IMG/VR virus record: IMGVR_UViG_3300031659_002649
Span: 1 to 21,318 of that record
Reading direction: 5' to 3' (one strand)
DNA from: a virus
DNA length: 21,318 nt
Shown: one piece after another, positions 1-7,643 of the stretch
Layout: every line of letters begins with the position of its first letter
Numbering within the stretch: the first letter of the stretch is position 1
The notes under the pieces: generated by a model
The model's database searches: none
What the model was told of the DNA's origin: nothing
Seen by the model: only the letters and a program-made list of their open reading frames with translations
Made by a program: the position numbers and the translations under genes

Positions 1-243
1 TTCCTCCATCACTTCAAGATTTTGTTCTAATGTTTCAACCATATCAGGACGTTCAATCATAACATCATAAATCATATCATCATCCTTAGTAGTAAATTGA
101 ATTACTGGAATTATTTTACGTTTGGTTTTGATGTTTTTAAGTGCAGTATCTACTATTACTTCAGATATAAATTTATTACCTCCAGCAAAGGCCTCGTTTA
201 ATTCCTCAGTAGTATTGAATTCTAAAGTATGTTTAAATTTCAT
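1..243 (-). CDS. Hypothetical protein, 3' end cut by window edge
   Basis: An open frame of 81 codons begins at the ATG at 243-241 and runs off the left edge without a stop, so only the N-terminal part is visible. It starts MKFKHTLEFNTTEELNEAF and ends in acidic residues. No domain is recognised. The start is supported by an AT-rich leader with a CGTATATTCAC promoter-like motif 19 nt upstream and by the absence of any other gene in the preceding gap. It is probably the first gene of the next transcription unit to the left. Its function is unknown. Confidence 0.7.
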   Translation of the reverse strand, partial: MKFKHTLEFNTTEELNEAFAGGNKFISEVIVDTALKNIKTKRKIIPVIQFTTKDDDMIYDVMIERPDMVETLEQNLEVMEE

Positions 244-262
244 ATTTTATATTTATTTATAC

Positions 263-275
263 GTGAATATACGAA
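263..275 (-). promoter_or_regulatory. Putative phage promoter motif (TTCGTATATTCAC)
   Basis: On the minus strand this reads TTCGTATATTCAC, followed by GTATAAATA, which also resembles a T4-type late promoter (TATAAATA). It lies 19 nt upstream of the ATG at 243, in the gap between two gene blocks. The same 13-mer recurs exactly at 11561-11573 and with small changes at four other gene leaders. The promoter role is inferred from position and recurrence. Confidence 0.5.
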
Positions 276-311
276 GTACATATGGGGTATCCTAGTTTTT
301 AATGCATTATT

Positions 312-467
312 TTAGAAATTATCTAAAAAATTACCTTTTAAGGGTTTACCTTTTAATTTTTGGTATTTCTCATCAGCCTTTAAGGTTTTAGTTGCTAATC
401 TTTCTAAATGCTTTGATTTTTGGATGTCGTAGTCATCCATCAATTCTTTATGTTTTTTATTTTTCAT
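312..467 (-). CDS. Small lysine-rich hypothetical protein (51 aa)
   Basis: A 51-codon ORF runs from ATG 467 to TAA at 312. The product begins MKNKKHKELMDDYDIQKSK and is highly charged, with about a third Lys/Arg, and predicted mainly helical. No family is recognised. Its start overlaps the end of the upstream 42-aa ORF by 11 nt, the same tight packing seen elsewhere in the block. It is the last gene before the gap carrying the promoter-like motif at 263-275. It could be a small nucleic-acid-binding or host-takeover peptide, but nothing in the sequence proves this. Confidence 0.5.
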   Translation of the reverse strand: MKNKKHKELMDDYDIQKSKHLERLATKTLKADEKYQKLKGKPLKGNFLDNF

Positions 468-585
468 TTGTTATTTTTATATCATCTTCTATAAACCCAG
501 TCTGTACTTCTTCCGGTACCCATCTTGCGTTAAACGAAATGAATGGGAGTACGATTTTTAAATCTGCCCAACCCCAATCTTCCAT
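457..585 (-). CDS. Small hypothetical protein (42 aa)
   Basis: A 42-codon ORF from ATG 585 to TAA at 457. The ATG follows immediately after the TAA of the HNH-like gene (stop 588-586), a TAAATG arrangement that favours translational coupling and argues that the ORF is real. The product starts MEDWGWADLKIVLPF, is rich in aromatic and hydrophobic residues in its first half and acidic in its second. No membrane helix or known domain is evident. Function unknown. Confidence 0.5.
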   Translation of the reverse strand: MEDWGWADLKIVLPFISFNARWVPEEVQTGFIEDDIKITNEK

Positions 586-1200
586 TTATATTCTACTTAC
601 GTATTGATTTAAATCATCTCCGTCATCGTCATCTAACCCTAATTCTTTTAGACGTTGCAAATGGTAGTCATCTACTTCCCATTCAATCTTATCAGTTGTA
701 CCAAAATGTTCAGCTCCAGTTTCAATTTGTTTTACCTCTTTAGCGTTAAATATATCCCCAACTTGGAGGTAATAATGATTGTAACATAATAGCTGGACAT
801 TATCTAAATTGTAGTTGTTGGTGTTTTTATCTTTAAAATGTAATAGTAATGGAATTTTATAATCTAATACTCTACGTTCCTTAAATTTACATACAGCACA
901 TTCTTCTTGTATATAGCCTTGTTCTATTAAGGCGTACTTAAGTTTATTTGGGTTAAAAGATGAAGCTGCTATTCTACCTTCTATTATTTCAAGCATATGG
1001 GGCATCTTTTTAGGGCCCTTTAAAAATTTTGGGACACCTACACCTGCTTGGTTTTTATGAGATTCAAACAATTTATATAACTTAGCATACCTTTTATAGT
1101 GTTGGTAAGATACGTGTAAGTATCTTGCTGCCGCCATATTAGATAAGGTTCTAGCTTGAGCCCCTTCAATTTGTTCTTTAGATAAAGGTTTTGGTCTCAT
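586..1200 (-). CDS. HTH + HNH-endonuclease-like protein
   Basis: A 204-aa protein. Residues ~5-45 (LSKEQIEGAQARTLSNMAAA and onward) look like a helix-turn-helix. Residues ~100-150 carry an HNH-like treble-clef pattern: a CxxC pair (CAVC), then LLHFKDKN, a conserved N-rich stretch, and LCYNHYY. This matches the usual order C-x2-C, H, D-x-N, C-x2-H of phage HNH proteins, though the second zinc pair is C-x2-H. The tail is very acidic (DDDDGDD). HNH proteins of this kind may be homing endonucleases, nicking enzymes or DNA-binding regulators, and the sequence alone does not decide. Its start overlaps the upstream zinc-protein stop by one base (TAATG). Confidence 0.6.
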   Translation of the reverse strand: MRPKPLSKEQIEGAQARTLSNMAAARYLHVSYQHYKRYAKLYKLFESHKNQAGVGVPKFLKGPKKMPHMLEIIEGRIAASSFNPNKLKYALIEQGYIQEECAVCKFKERRVLDYKIPLLLHFKDKNTNNYNLDNVQLLCYNHYYLQVGDIFNAKEVKQIETGAEHFGTTDKIEWEVDDYHLQRLKELGLDDDDGDDLNQYVSRI

Positions 1201-1526
1201 TATTTTTCTTTTGAATCTAGTATTTTAAAAGGTCCTTGTAAATTTTTATCATTCTCTATATCAGGTGTTGATTCATTATTAGTTTTGTTTAAACTAGATT
1301 CTACATCTTTACTGGATATATAAGATTTATATTCGTTGTCATTCATAATTATAGTTTCAACCCAAGTGTGATCACCTTCTCCCATTAAAACACTAATTCC
1401 TTTTTTGGCTTCATCCCCCATACCTGATTCTGAGCATTTGACGCAGAAAGTATAGTTGTATTTAGTTAACCTTAATTCAGGCATATCTTCACCACAAGTT
1501 CGACAAGGTATCATTTTTATATTCAT
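1200..1526 (-). CDS. Zinc-ribbon protein, DksA/TraR-like N-terminus
   Basis: A 108-aa protein whose first 35 residues hold a four-cysteine zinc site: CRTCGEDMPELRL, then FCVKC about ten residues later. The spacing C-x2-C-G-x3-P-x2-RL...C-x2-C resembles the C4 zinc finger of DksA/TraR proteins, which bind in the RNA polymerase secondary channel, but the long N-terminal coiled coil of DksA is absent. The rest (residues 40-108) is polar and low in complexity (SSLNKTNNESTPD). A role in modulating transcription is possible. A structural zinc site in an unrelated protein is equally open. Confidence 0.55.
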   Translation of the reverse strand: MNIKMIPCRTCGEDMPELRLTKYNYTFCVKCSESGMGDEAKKGISVLMGEGDHTWVETIIMNDNEYKSYISSKDVESSLNKTNNESTPDIENDKNLQGPFKILDSKEK

Positions 1527-1535
1527 ATTTTTGTT

Positions 1536-2162
1536 TTATAATGTGTCATAATATTTATTTTGCTTTTCTTGACGTTTAATATCTTTAGGGTGATATAAAG
1601 CTAATTCTTCTTGAGAAGGTAAAAAAGCATATTCTTTATAACCATCTAATACTTCATGAACCTTATTCTTCCATTTGATTTCTGGTTTATTTTTCCAAAT
1701 ACGTCCTTGATAATCAGGCCAATTTACCCATCCTTTATCGTTTACATTCCATCTCCACTTACTAATATGTTCATCTGTTAATCCCTCTACAGTATTAACT
1801 CTAGGTACTAAATAAACCTCATTATCTGGATTTGTTTCAAGTATAATTGGGATATTTTGAATTAAAGATTCATTTGGTAATTCGTCAGCATCAATTTGAA
1901 AGATATAGTCTCCCTCACAATATTCTGTTAATTTATTTTTCCAATCAGCAAAGTGACCTTTAAAATCTAACCCCCTCCATGTTTGTACATTAGGTAGTTT
2001 ATTAAACTTTAAAAGGTAACTCAATAATTCAGTATCTCCATTATTCTGGTCAAATAGGATAACTATTTCATCTTGAGGTCTTTTATATTTTAACAGGAAT
2101 GGAACAAGTTTCTGTATTTCAAGAAACTCATTACATACTGTTATTGCATAACTTATTTTCAT
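1536..2162 (-). CDS. Family 2-type glycosyltransferase
   Basis: A 208-aa GT-A fold protein. The N-terminus MKISYAITVCNE is the usual first beta strand with the nucleotide-sugar contact. The DxD-type metal motif is D91-A-D93 in FQIDADELP. The C-terminal part has W/K/H-rich segments (GRIWKNKPEIKWKNKVHE) typical of short GT2 proteins. The acceptor is unknown: phage DNA bases, virion proteins or host surface sugar could all be glycosylated. It lies in the same operon as two GT4 enzymes, which suggests a shared glycan pathway. At 208 aa it is short but complete for a stand-alone GT2 catalytic domain. Confidence 0.82.
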   Translation of the reverse strand: MKISYAITVCNEFLEIQKLVPFLLKYKRPQDEIVILFDQNNGDTELLSYLLKFNKLPNVQTWRGLDFKGHFADWKNKLTEYCEGDYIFQIDADELPNESLIQNIPIILETNPDNEVYLVPRVNTVEGLTDEHISKWRWNVNDKGWVNWPDYQGRIWKNKPEIKWKNKVHEVLDGYKEYAFLPSQEELALYHPKDIKRQEKQNKYYDTL

Positions 2163-2164
2163 GT

Positions 2165-2617
2165 TTACGCTTCTGGGTTTTGTGGTAATGCCCCAATATA
2201 ATCAAGAGCTTCTATATAGTCAAGTGGTCCGAAACGTTTTATTGAAGCCATATCGGTTTTGAAGTCCATTTTATGTTCCTTTTTTTCTTCTTCGTTTAGT
2301 TTTACAGCTAATACTGCGGACCAAGCCCACTCATCTGCACTTTTCCCTTCAGCGAACACCATACCAAGTTCAGCAATATTTACAGTATTTGGCAACCAAA
2401 CTAAACCTGTATTTGTGTCTGTTTGTGCTAAGTCTTTATAAATTTCAGGTAATATTTCAAACTGTTCATTATAAAAATCAGTACCCGGGGTCATTAATGT
2501 ATTAGTCCAAAAACCACAAGATAAACTTAAATATTGAGTTATTTCTTCATTTATTTCTATTTTGTAACATAGATCCCCTCCAGTTAATGGGCAGTTTATA
2601 ATTTCATCGTATTGCAT
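2165..2617 (-). CDS. Conserved hypothetical phage protein (150 aa)
   Basis: A 150-aa protein beginning MQYDEIINCPLTGGDLCY. The CPLTGGDLCY segment near the N-terminus holds two cysteines and looks like a small metal- or substrate-binding element. The middle is Trp- and acid-rich (EWAWSAVLAVKLNEEEKKEH) and there is no transmembrane helix. I do not recognise a family with a known function. It lies between the GT4 and GT2 genes with gaps of only 2-3 nt, so it is co-transcribed with the glycosyltransferases and may serve the same pathway. Confidence 0.75.
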   Translation of the reverse strand: MQYDEIINCPLTGGDLCYKIEINEEITQYLSLSCGFWTNTLMTPGTDFYNEQFEILPEIYKDLAQTDTNTGLVWLPNTVNIAELGMVFAEGKSADEWAWSAVLAVKLNEEEKKEHKMDFKTDMASIKRFGPLDYIEALDYIGALPQNPEA

Positions 2618-2620
2618 ATT

Positions 2621-3898
2621 TTATAATTTAGGTGTTGTTAAATTTGGTAGAACTAATTTAGCTTCCGTTGGAAATAATGGAATATTAACATCCAATATTT
2701 TATCTACTAACTTTGCCATCTCTTTATAACTAAATTCATTTTTTATTTTATAAGCTTGTCTTTTACCCCCATCTGTATATTTTTTGTAATTAGTGTATAC
2801 ATCATATAGGGCTTTAATCGTTTCCTTAGTATTACATTGAAACCATTGAGATTCAGGTGTTAACCATTTATTAGCTGCACTTGCATGTACTTTTTCTAAA
2901 CCACCCGGGATTACTTTAGTAAATTCCTTACTAATGAAATCAGTATGACCTGACCAACCAGATGATATTATTGGTTTTTTAGATGTACAAAATTCAGCTA
3001 AAGGTCTACCATATCCTTCTCCTTTAGTAAGACTAACCATAGCCTTTACCTTAGGGTGGTTATATAATTCATTCATATCAGAGTCACTTAATGACCCATT
3101 TAATACATAAATGTTAGGTAAAGAATCCGTTTTCAAAGTATGTGCTTTTTTTAATTTAGCAATTCTTTCTAAAATAGTTTCCCTACTTATGTAGCTATTT
3201 CTTCCTGTTCCTGTTTTTAAAATTAAGGCAGGTTTAATTTTCTTGTTTTTAAAGGTGTCAAAGAAATATTTAACTAGTAAACCTACATTTTTTCTATCAT
3301 GTCCTAAGTCTCCTTCCATCCAATGTCCCACAAATAAGTAAGCAAATGATTCTTCAATTGAGGATAAATCTAACTTAACTTCTTTACTAGGTAAATGTTT
3401 ATAAATATCTAAATTTACTCCTTCAAATACAACGTGTACTGGTTTTTCTAACTTAATTATACCTATAGGTTGGTTTGTGTTTTTATCTCTTTTTTCAAAT
3501 TTAGAGTTATTAAATACTTCTTTACTGTGGTTAGATGAAACCCAGTTCATATCCATTCTATTTAAACCTTCTATCCAATCTGAAGCACATAGAGTACTTT
3601 CAATTCCTGCTGTACAACCAATGTTATAGGTTCCTACAGATTGGAATTCATTAGGAATTGTTATCTGCATCCAAATGTCTGGTTTTTTTTCTATCTTAGC
3701 TACAACATGAGTTAATAGAAACTCCCATTCCTTTTCATTAGCACAAAAACCAAATGGTGTATCTCCCCATCTTTGGCTTAATAGTTGGACGTCATATTTT
3801 TCTGTTTCAATTATAGACTTAACTATATCTCGACTACGTGCTCCATATCCAGAGTAGGTATCGAAAGGGCAACTTATTAAAAAAACTGGTTTGCTCAT
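2621..3898 (-). CDS. GT4-type (group 1) glycosyltransferase
   Basis: A 425-aa GT-B glycosyltransferase. The N-terminal Rossmann domain opens with FLISCPFDTYSGYGARSRD, a glycine-rich loop after the first strand. The C-terminal donor-binding domain has the E-x7-E signature E294-GYGRPLA-E302, followed by PIISSGWSGHTDFI, as in family GT4. It presumably transfers a sugar from a nucleotide-sugar donor; the acceptor is unknown. Its ATG overlaps the last base of the upstream GT4 stop (3898), so the two are translationally coupled. No signal peptide or membrane segment is visible, suggesting a cytoplasmic enzyme. Confidence 0.85.
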   Translation of the reverse strand: MSKPVFLISCPFDTYSGYGARSRDIVKSIIETEKYDVQLLSQRWGDTPFGFCANEKEWEFLLTHVVAKIEKKPDIWMQITIPNEFQSVGTYNIGCTAGIESTLCASDWIEGLNRMDMNWVSSNHSKEVFNNSKFEKRDKNTNQPIGIIKLEKPVHVVFEGVNLDIYKHLPSKEVKLDLSSIEESFAYLFVGHWMEGDLGHDRKNVGLLVKYFFDTFKNKKIKPALILKTGTGRNSYISRETILERIAKLKKAHTLKTDSLPNIYVLNGSLSDSDMNELYNHPKVKAMVSLTKGEGYGRPLAEFCTSKKPIISSGWSGHTDFISKEFTKVIPGGLEKVHASAANKWLTPESQWFQCNTKETIKALYDVYTNYKKYTDGGKRQAYKIKNEFSYKEMAKLVDKILDVNIPLFPTEAKLVLPNLTTPKL

Positions 3899-5349
3899 TA
3901 ATATGTAATTTTATGGTTTAAATATTTTCCTTTTTGAGTTGTAGCATTTATTATCTCAAACTTTTCCCTTGGTACCCATCTTTCGAATAATTCTTCAAAT
4001 GCTTCTATTACTCTTAGTGATTGATGATCTTGTGTAAAACCTGCTTCATCACTCATAGCCCACTCTCTACCTTTTAACCCTCTAGAAATTCTTTCATCCT
4101 TAGTTAAATTATATACTTCTTTTATTCTCTCACAAGCATCTTCCCAAGAACATCTATCATCATAGATATAAGGTGTTGGGGGAGAACCTTGGATTGAACG
4201 TGAAGTTGGGTAAACTGGGAATGCCCATTCACCATGTTTCTTATAAGTACCTTTATGGTTTGAAGGAATTTCAGGTGAGGGTGTAAACCACTCACCATTC
4301 TCATCTTCAAATCTCATTTGGTCTTGCATACCCCCTGTTGAGTTAGCAATAATCGGAGTACCAGATAGAATTGCTTCTGTTATTGTTAAACCCCAACCCT
4401 CATTAGAAGTTAATAATATTTGAACATCTGCTATGTTATATAAATAATTTAAATGTTCTCTTGATAGTTTACTAGTAGAAAATTTATAACAATCTTCATA
4501 CCTTTCATCAAATAAATACTCAGCTACTTTTGCTAAATCAGTACCGTGTGGTGATACAATTTCTGTGTGTAAAAGAAGCCTACATTTTAAAGCTTTTTCA
4601 TAAGGTAAAGAATCAAGGAAAGACCTAAAAGCCATCATAGTATCTGGTATTGATTTTCTACGAATATTTCTAGAATTAAAGAATACAACATATTCTACTT
4701 CTTTTCCCCCAAATAGTTGAGATTTAAATTCTTGAACCTTACTAAATTCTATATCACCATCATTAATAGGATAATATGCCTTATGGTCTAAACCGTGGGG
4801 GATATATTTAAATACTCTTTTACTATTATCACAGTCCTCTAAAACTAACTTATTAATGTTAACGGTTTGTTTAGAAATACCCATTAGTAAATCACAAGCC
4901 TCATAATAGGGTTGGTTATATCTAGGTGCAGGGTAATCATCCCATATGTTAAGATAAGTAATTGGAGCTATTTTCCTTAGCTGATCCTCCATATTAAAGA
5001 TATGTTGAAAATATCTAGGGTCTGTAAATAACATTATAGCATCCGGCTTCTCAATATTAAATATGTTATTAATCTCTTGACTAGTACCATAGTTTTCTAC
5101 AGCATATAAAATTACAGATGAATCTTCTATACCTGCTGCTTCATCCGTAGCTTTTGATAAATCTAACCTTTTACCTTTATCTGGGTGTGTAATAGCTCCT
5201 GCTACATTTACCCAATTAAAGTGGTGGGAAGTACCTATTATTATTTCTTTAGCGATTGTAGCAACACCTGAGTGTACTCTGATATCATCACACACTAACA
5301 TAATTTTCTTCCTCTTATCCTTAGGAAGATGTTTAAAACTTTTATTCAT
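3898..5349 (-). CDS. GT4-type (group 1) glycosyltransferase
   Basis: A 483-aa GT-B enzyme. Residues 15-35 (KIMLVCDDIRVHSGVATIA) form the first strand and glycine loop. The acceptor domain extends to about residue 190, the linker has PHGLDHKAYYP, and the donor domain carries E317-GWGLTIT-E325 followed by SGTPIIANSTGG, the GT4 nucleotide-sugar motif. It differs clearly from the neighbouring 425-aa GT4, so the pair is not a recent duplication and probably adds successive sugars. An internal frame (4122-4310) is an overlapping shadow. It begins 11 nt after the RHH-like gene, in one operon. Confidence 0.87.
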   Translation of the reverse strand: MNKSFKHLPKDKRKKIMLVCDDIRVHSGVATIAKEIIIGTSHHFNWVNVAGAITHPDKGKRLDLSKATDEAAGIEDSSVILYAVENYGTSQEINNIFNIEKPDAIMLFTDPRYFQHIFNMEDQLRKIAPITYLNIWDDYPAPRYNQPYYEACDLLMGISKQTVNINKLVLEDCDNSKRVFKYIPHGLDHKAYYPINDGDIEFSKVQEFKSQLFGGKEVEYVVFFNSRNIRRKSIPDTMMAFRSFLDSLPYEKALKCRLLLHTEIVSPHGTDLAKVAEYLFDERYEDCYKFSTSKLSREHLNYLYNIADVQILLTSNEGWGLTITEAILSGTPIIANSTGGMQDQMRFEDENGEWFTPSPEIPSNHKGTYKKHGEWAFPVYPTSRSIQGSPPTPYIYDDRCSWEDACERIKEVYNLTKDERISRGLKGREWAMSDEAGFTQDHQSLRVIEAFEELFERWVPREKFEIINATTQKGKYLNHKITY

Positions 5350-5360
5350 GTTATTCCTAT

Positions 5361-5549
5361 TTATAATTCTAAACTAGTTTGATTAGTAATTTGTTTACGA
5401 AAATCCTCATCTGTAAGATACAAAAATAAAGCGCGGTCGGCAAGCTTTTGGAAAGAAAACTTTCGTCTTACACATTCTATTTTAAAATTTTCAAATAAAT
5501 CACTTTTTACTTTAACACTTGTTAGTGTATCTTTTTTCTTATCACTCAT
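5361..5549 (-). CDS. Ribbon-helix-helix-like DNA-binding protein
   Basis: A 62-aa protein with a basic N-terminus (MSDKKKDTL), a short strand TSVKVKSDLFENFKI, and two helices (ECVRRKFSFQKLADRALFLY then DEDFRKQI). This strand-helix-helix layout and length fit MetJ/Arc-type ribbon-helix-helix dimers, which bind operators through the paired strand. It is the first gene after the CGTATAAT promoter-like motif (5568-5581) and precedes the glycosyltransferase operon, so autoregulation or control of that operon is plausible. The RHH call is from pattern only. Confidence 0.6.
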   Translation of the reverse strand: MSDKKKDTLTSVKVKSDLFENFKIECVRRKFSFQKLADRALFLYLTDEDFRKQITNQTSLEL

Positions 5550-5567
5550 AATTGTTGTTTTTATTTC

Positions 5568-5581
5568 ATTATACGTATATA
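5568..5581 (-). promoter_or_regulatory. Putative promoter motif (TATATACGTATAAT)
   Basis: On the minus strand this reads TATATACGTATAAT, ending in a good -10-like TATAAT. It lies 18 nt upstream of the RHH gene start, in the short gap after the nuclease stop. The identical 14-mer occurs upstream of hsp20 (12112-12125), and its core CGTATAWT matches the TTCGTATATTyAC motif found at other block starts. TACGTA makes it partly palindromic, so an operator is an alternative. Confidence 0.5.
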
Positions 5582-5587
5582 ATTATT

Positions 5588-6556
5588 CTAGTAGATTATA
5601 CCTTCACCACAATGTTCTTTATCTTCCTTATAGGGACAGAACCTACAATTCCAGGCACTTACTTGTTTTGGGTATTCTTTATCTTTAATGGTTCCACTAG
5701 GATTAAAACATTCACTAATAAAATCATTAATAGCCTTTTTAGCTCTACCTAGTTTAATTTTCCCACTTGGTGGAGAAAATGTTTGGACTCTATATGCTTG
5801 GTAAGGTGACATTAACTTTTCATCGTCAATATCTAGTACTTTTCGTTTTAATATAAAAAATTCAATTTCAATCTTATCTAATGCTATACCATACTGTTCT
5901 GAGAAGTATTGTTTGTATAATAGTAATTGAAATTGTTTGTCTTCATTCTTCTTGTCTTGATCTCTCCAACCACGAGTACTGGTTTTAATATCGATTATCT
6001 TGAATGTTTCTGTTGCTTCGTGGTACATGACAACGTCTAAATACCCCATATATAATACGTTATTTAACGCCTTATTTGGCGCAATAACAATTGGTACCTC
6101 ACAACCTACTAAACTATGCCCACGTTTTGAGAAATATCCACTTCTTTTCTTTTTAAACCAAGCCAAAATACCAATTCCATCATTATAAAATTCCCTCATT
6201 TCAGTAGCTGATGAGAAATGTTCGTTTTTATTGGTTTTATATGCCTTTTGGTATTCTGCTAAAAATTGTTCTTGAAATTCATCTTCTAAATCAAGTTTAT
6301 CAGCATTAGCACCACTTGTTTCATACATTACGTCTAAATAGTGTTGAATTACGGTATGCATAGCTGTCCCAAAAGATAAATGTATTGAAACATTAGGTTT
6401 TCTTATCTTATCTTTATACTGAAGTTTCCAACGATGTTGGCATCCTCTGTAGATAGACATTTGGGAATATGATATATTCTTTTGGTATGCGAAGTTAATT
6501 GGAGTTGGAGGATTTCCTCTTATTTCCTTAACAATACTTGGTAATTTCTTAGCCAT
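5588..6556 (-). CDS. PD-(D/E)XK nuclease with probable Fe-S cluster (Cas4/RecB-like)
   Basis: A 322-aa nuclease of the RecB/Cas4 type. Visible motifs in order: C39 in YRGCQHRW; SFGTAMHTVI with H67; E153 in GCEVP; GYLDVV with D174; D189-x-K191 in KIIDIKTS; then QFQLLLYKQY, the Q-x3-Y motif. The C-terminus has three further cysteines (C304, C307, C316 in NCRFCPYKEDKEHC), which with C39 would hold a [4Fe-4S] cluster as in Cas4 and AddB. It probably acts on DNA ends in recombination-dependent replication or host DNA degradation. It is the last gene of the clamp-loader block, 13 nt after the DUF1599 gene. Confidence 0.85.
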   Translation of the reverse strand: MAKKLPSIVKEIRGNPPTPINFAYQKNISYSQMSIYRGCQHRWKLQYKDKIRKPNVSIHLSFGTAMHTVIQHYLDVMYETSGANADKLDLEDEFQEQFLAEYQKAYKTNKNEHFSSATEMREFYNDGIGILAWFKKKRSGYFSKRGHSLVGCEVPIVIAPNKALNNVLYMGYLDVVMYHEATETFKIIDIKTSTRGWRDQDKKNEDKQFQLLLYKQYFSEQYGIALDKIEIEFFILKRKVLDIDDEKLMSPYQAYRVQTFSPPSGKIKLGRAKKAINDFISECFNPSGTIKDKEYPKQVSAWNCRFCPYKEDKEHCGEGIIY

Positions 6557-6569
6557 AACCTATTTTTTA

Positions 6570-7004
6570 TTATTTCTTCCACTTATCTCTACCAACTAGT
6601 AAACCAATGATGCCGTAGTTAGCAATGTCTATAAAAGTATCTTCCATACCTTCGCCTTGAACATAATTTTTTCCATTAACCAATAAATTTCTTAAACGTG
6701 ATATTTTATCAGTTAATCTAATGGCTAACCCAGTTAATGAGAATTTCTTATCATCGCTGTTATTAACGATATCTCCGCCTAATGTTATATTATTTAAACC
6801 ATAGTCTAAATGTTTAGCCGCAAACATAACATACATTTCTTGTTGTATCTTAATAAATTCAACGCTTAAATCTGGGTATTCTTCCTCAAATTTATCTACT
6901 GCTGTTTTGTCTGGAATGAAACCACTAAAAGGCATTTTACCGCTTTTAGAATTCATAATTTCTCTATCGCTCATATCTTCGTGTTTTGTAACTGAACTAC
7001 CCAT
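6570..7004 (-). CDS. DUF1599 / Nmad1-like protein
   Basis: A 144-aa protein. The diagnostic part is AAKHLDYGLNNIT (residues ~57-70), then LAIRLTDKISRLRNLL (~93-108) and MEDTFIDIANYGIIGL (~120-136). This set (KxxDYG, RLxDKxSRLxNL, ExxxDTxxDxANY) matches DUF1599, named nucleotide modification associated domain 1. The family has an all-alpha fold related to MazG/dUTPase-type NTP pyrophosphatases, and the acidic ED and D residues would bind Mg-NTP. It might clear or supply unusual nucleotides for modified phage DNA. It overlaps the upstream 78-aa gene by 8 nt. Confidence 0.75.
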   Translation of the reverse strand: MGSSVTKHEDMSDREIMNSKSGKMPFSGFIPDKTAVDKFEEEYPDLSVEFIKIQQEMYVMFAAKHLDYGLNNITLGGDIVNNSDDKKFSLTGLAIRLTDKISRLRNLLVNGKNYVQGEGMEDTFIDIANYGIIGLLVGRDKWKK

Positions 7005-7233
7005 TCATCATTAATTTTTTAGATGGTGTTTTATAATACAAATTTAGACAAGTAATTCTGTCATCGGCATCAACTAACATTGAAAGTGCTTCCTCAGCAT
7101 TCTTATAATAATCCTCTGTTGAATGATCACCAATACCAACTCCTTTGTTACCTAATAAATCTAGTGATAGCAATGCTTTAGCTTTATCTGCTTCTGCAGA
7201 TGTCATAAACATATTGTATAATTCTTTTGTCAT
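6997..7233 (-). CDS. Hypothetical protein (78 aa)
   Basis: A 78-aa protein starting MTKELYNMFMTSAEADKAK, predicted mainly helical, with GNKGVGIGDHSTEDYY in the middle. No domain is recognised. Its ATG overlaps the stop of the gp62-like gene by 4 nt (ATGA) and its end overlaps the DUF1599 gene by 8 nt. It is therefore embedded in the clamp-loader operon and probably has a replication or nucleotide-related role, but nothing in the sequence states which. Confidence 0.7.
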   Translation of the reverse strand: MTKELYNMFMTSAEADKAKALLSLDLLGNKGVGIGDHSTEDYYKNAEEALSMLVDADDRITCLNLYYKTPSKKLMMNG

Positions 7234-7643
7234 TTTAATAATTGTTTAAGTTCTTTCTTTTCTATCCCCATACTTGTCAATATACGAATAATTTCACTGA
7301 TATCCAATACTTCTATGTATTCTTTTGTTTCTTTTGATGAACACTCCCAATAGTTCCTTAAATATACTATTAATTCAGGGTTTGCCTTTTTTGTCTTTGA
7401 TTTAACGTATTTATTCCATTTTTGATTTGTTGGAATATACTCTTTGTAAATATTATATATTTCCTTTTTATTTTGAGGTAAAATCGCTTGTGCTTCATTT
7501 ACTATTTCTAAATAATTAGGATCCATAGATATAAACCTATGTACCATATAGCTATTCCAAATGTCCCAATCCTTTTCGTTAAAAGAGGATACGGGACGTT
7601 TGTTATAGTTTATTTCTTTAAGCCAGTCAAAGATGCTATTCAT
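7230..7643 (-). CDS. 62: Clamp loader small subunit (T4 gp62-like)
   Basis: A 137-aa protein with MNSIFDWLKEINYNKRP at the start, WNSYMVHRFISMDP at residues ~29-42 and YNIYKEYIP at ~62-70. This pattern is typical of gp62-type clamp loader subunits of T4-like phages, which are shorter than the 187-aa T4 protein. gp62 has no ATPase site: it completes the 4:1 gp44/gp62 complex that opens the gp45 clamp. Its position just downstream of gp44, separated only by an 80-aa gene, supports the call. Its ATG is directly adjacent to the stop of that gene. Confidence 0.75.
   Translation of the reverse strand: MNSIFDWLKEINYNKRPVSSFNEKDWDIWNSYMVHRFISMDPNYLEIVNEAQAILPQNKKEIYNIYKEYIPTNQKWNKYVKSKTKKANPELIVYLRNYWECSSKETKEYIEVLDISEIIRILTSMGIEKKELKQLLK

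Noticed and set aside
7279-7291. CGTATATT match within the gp62-like gene
   Set aside because: It lies in coding sequence spelling I-R-I-L and is not before a gene start, so it was not counted as a promoter.
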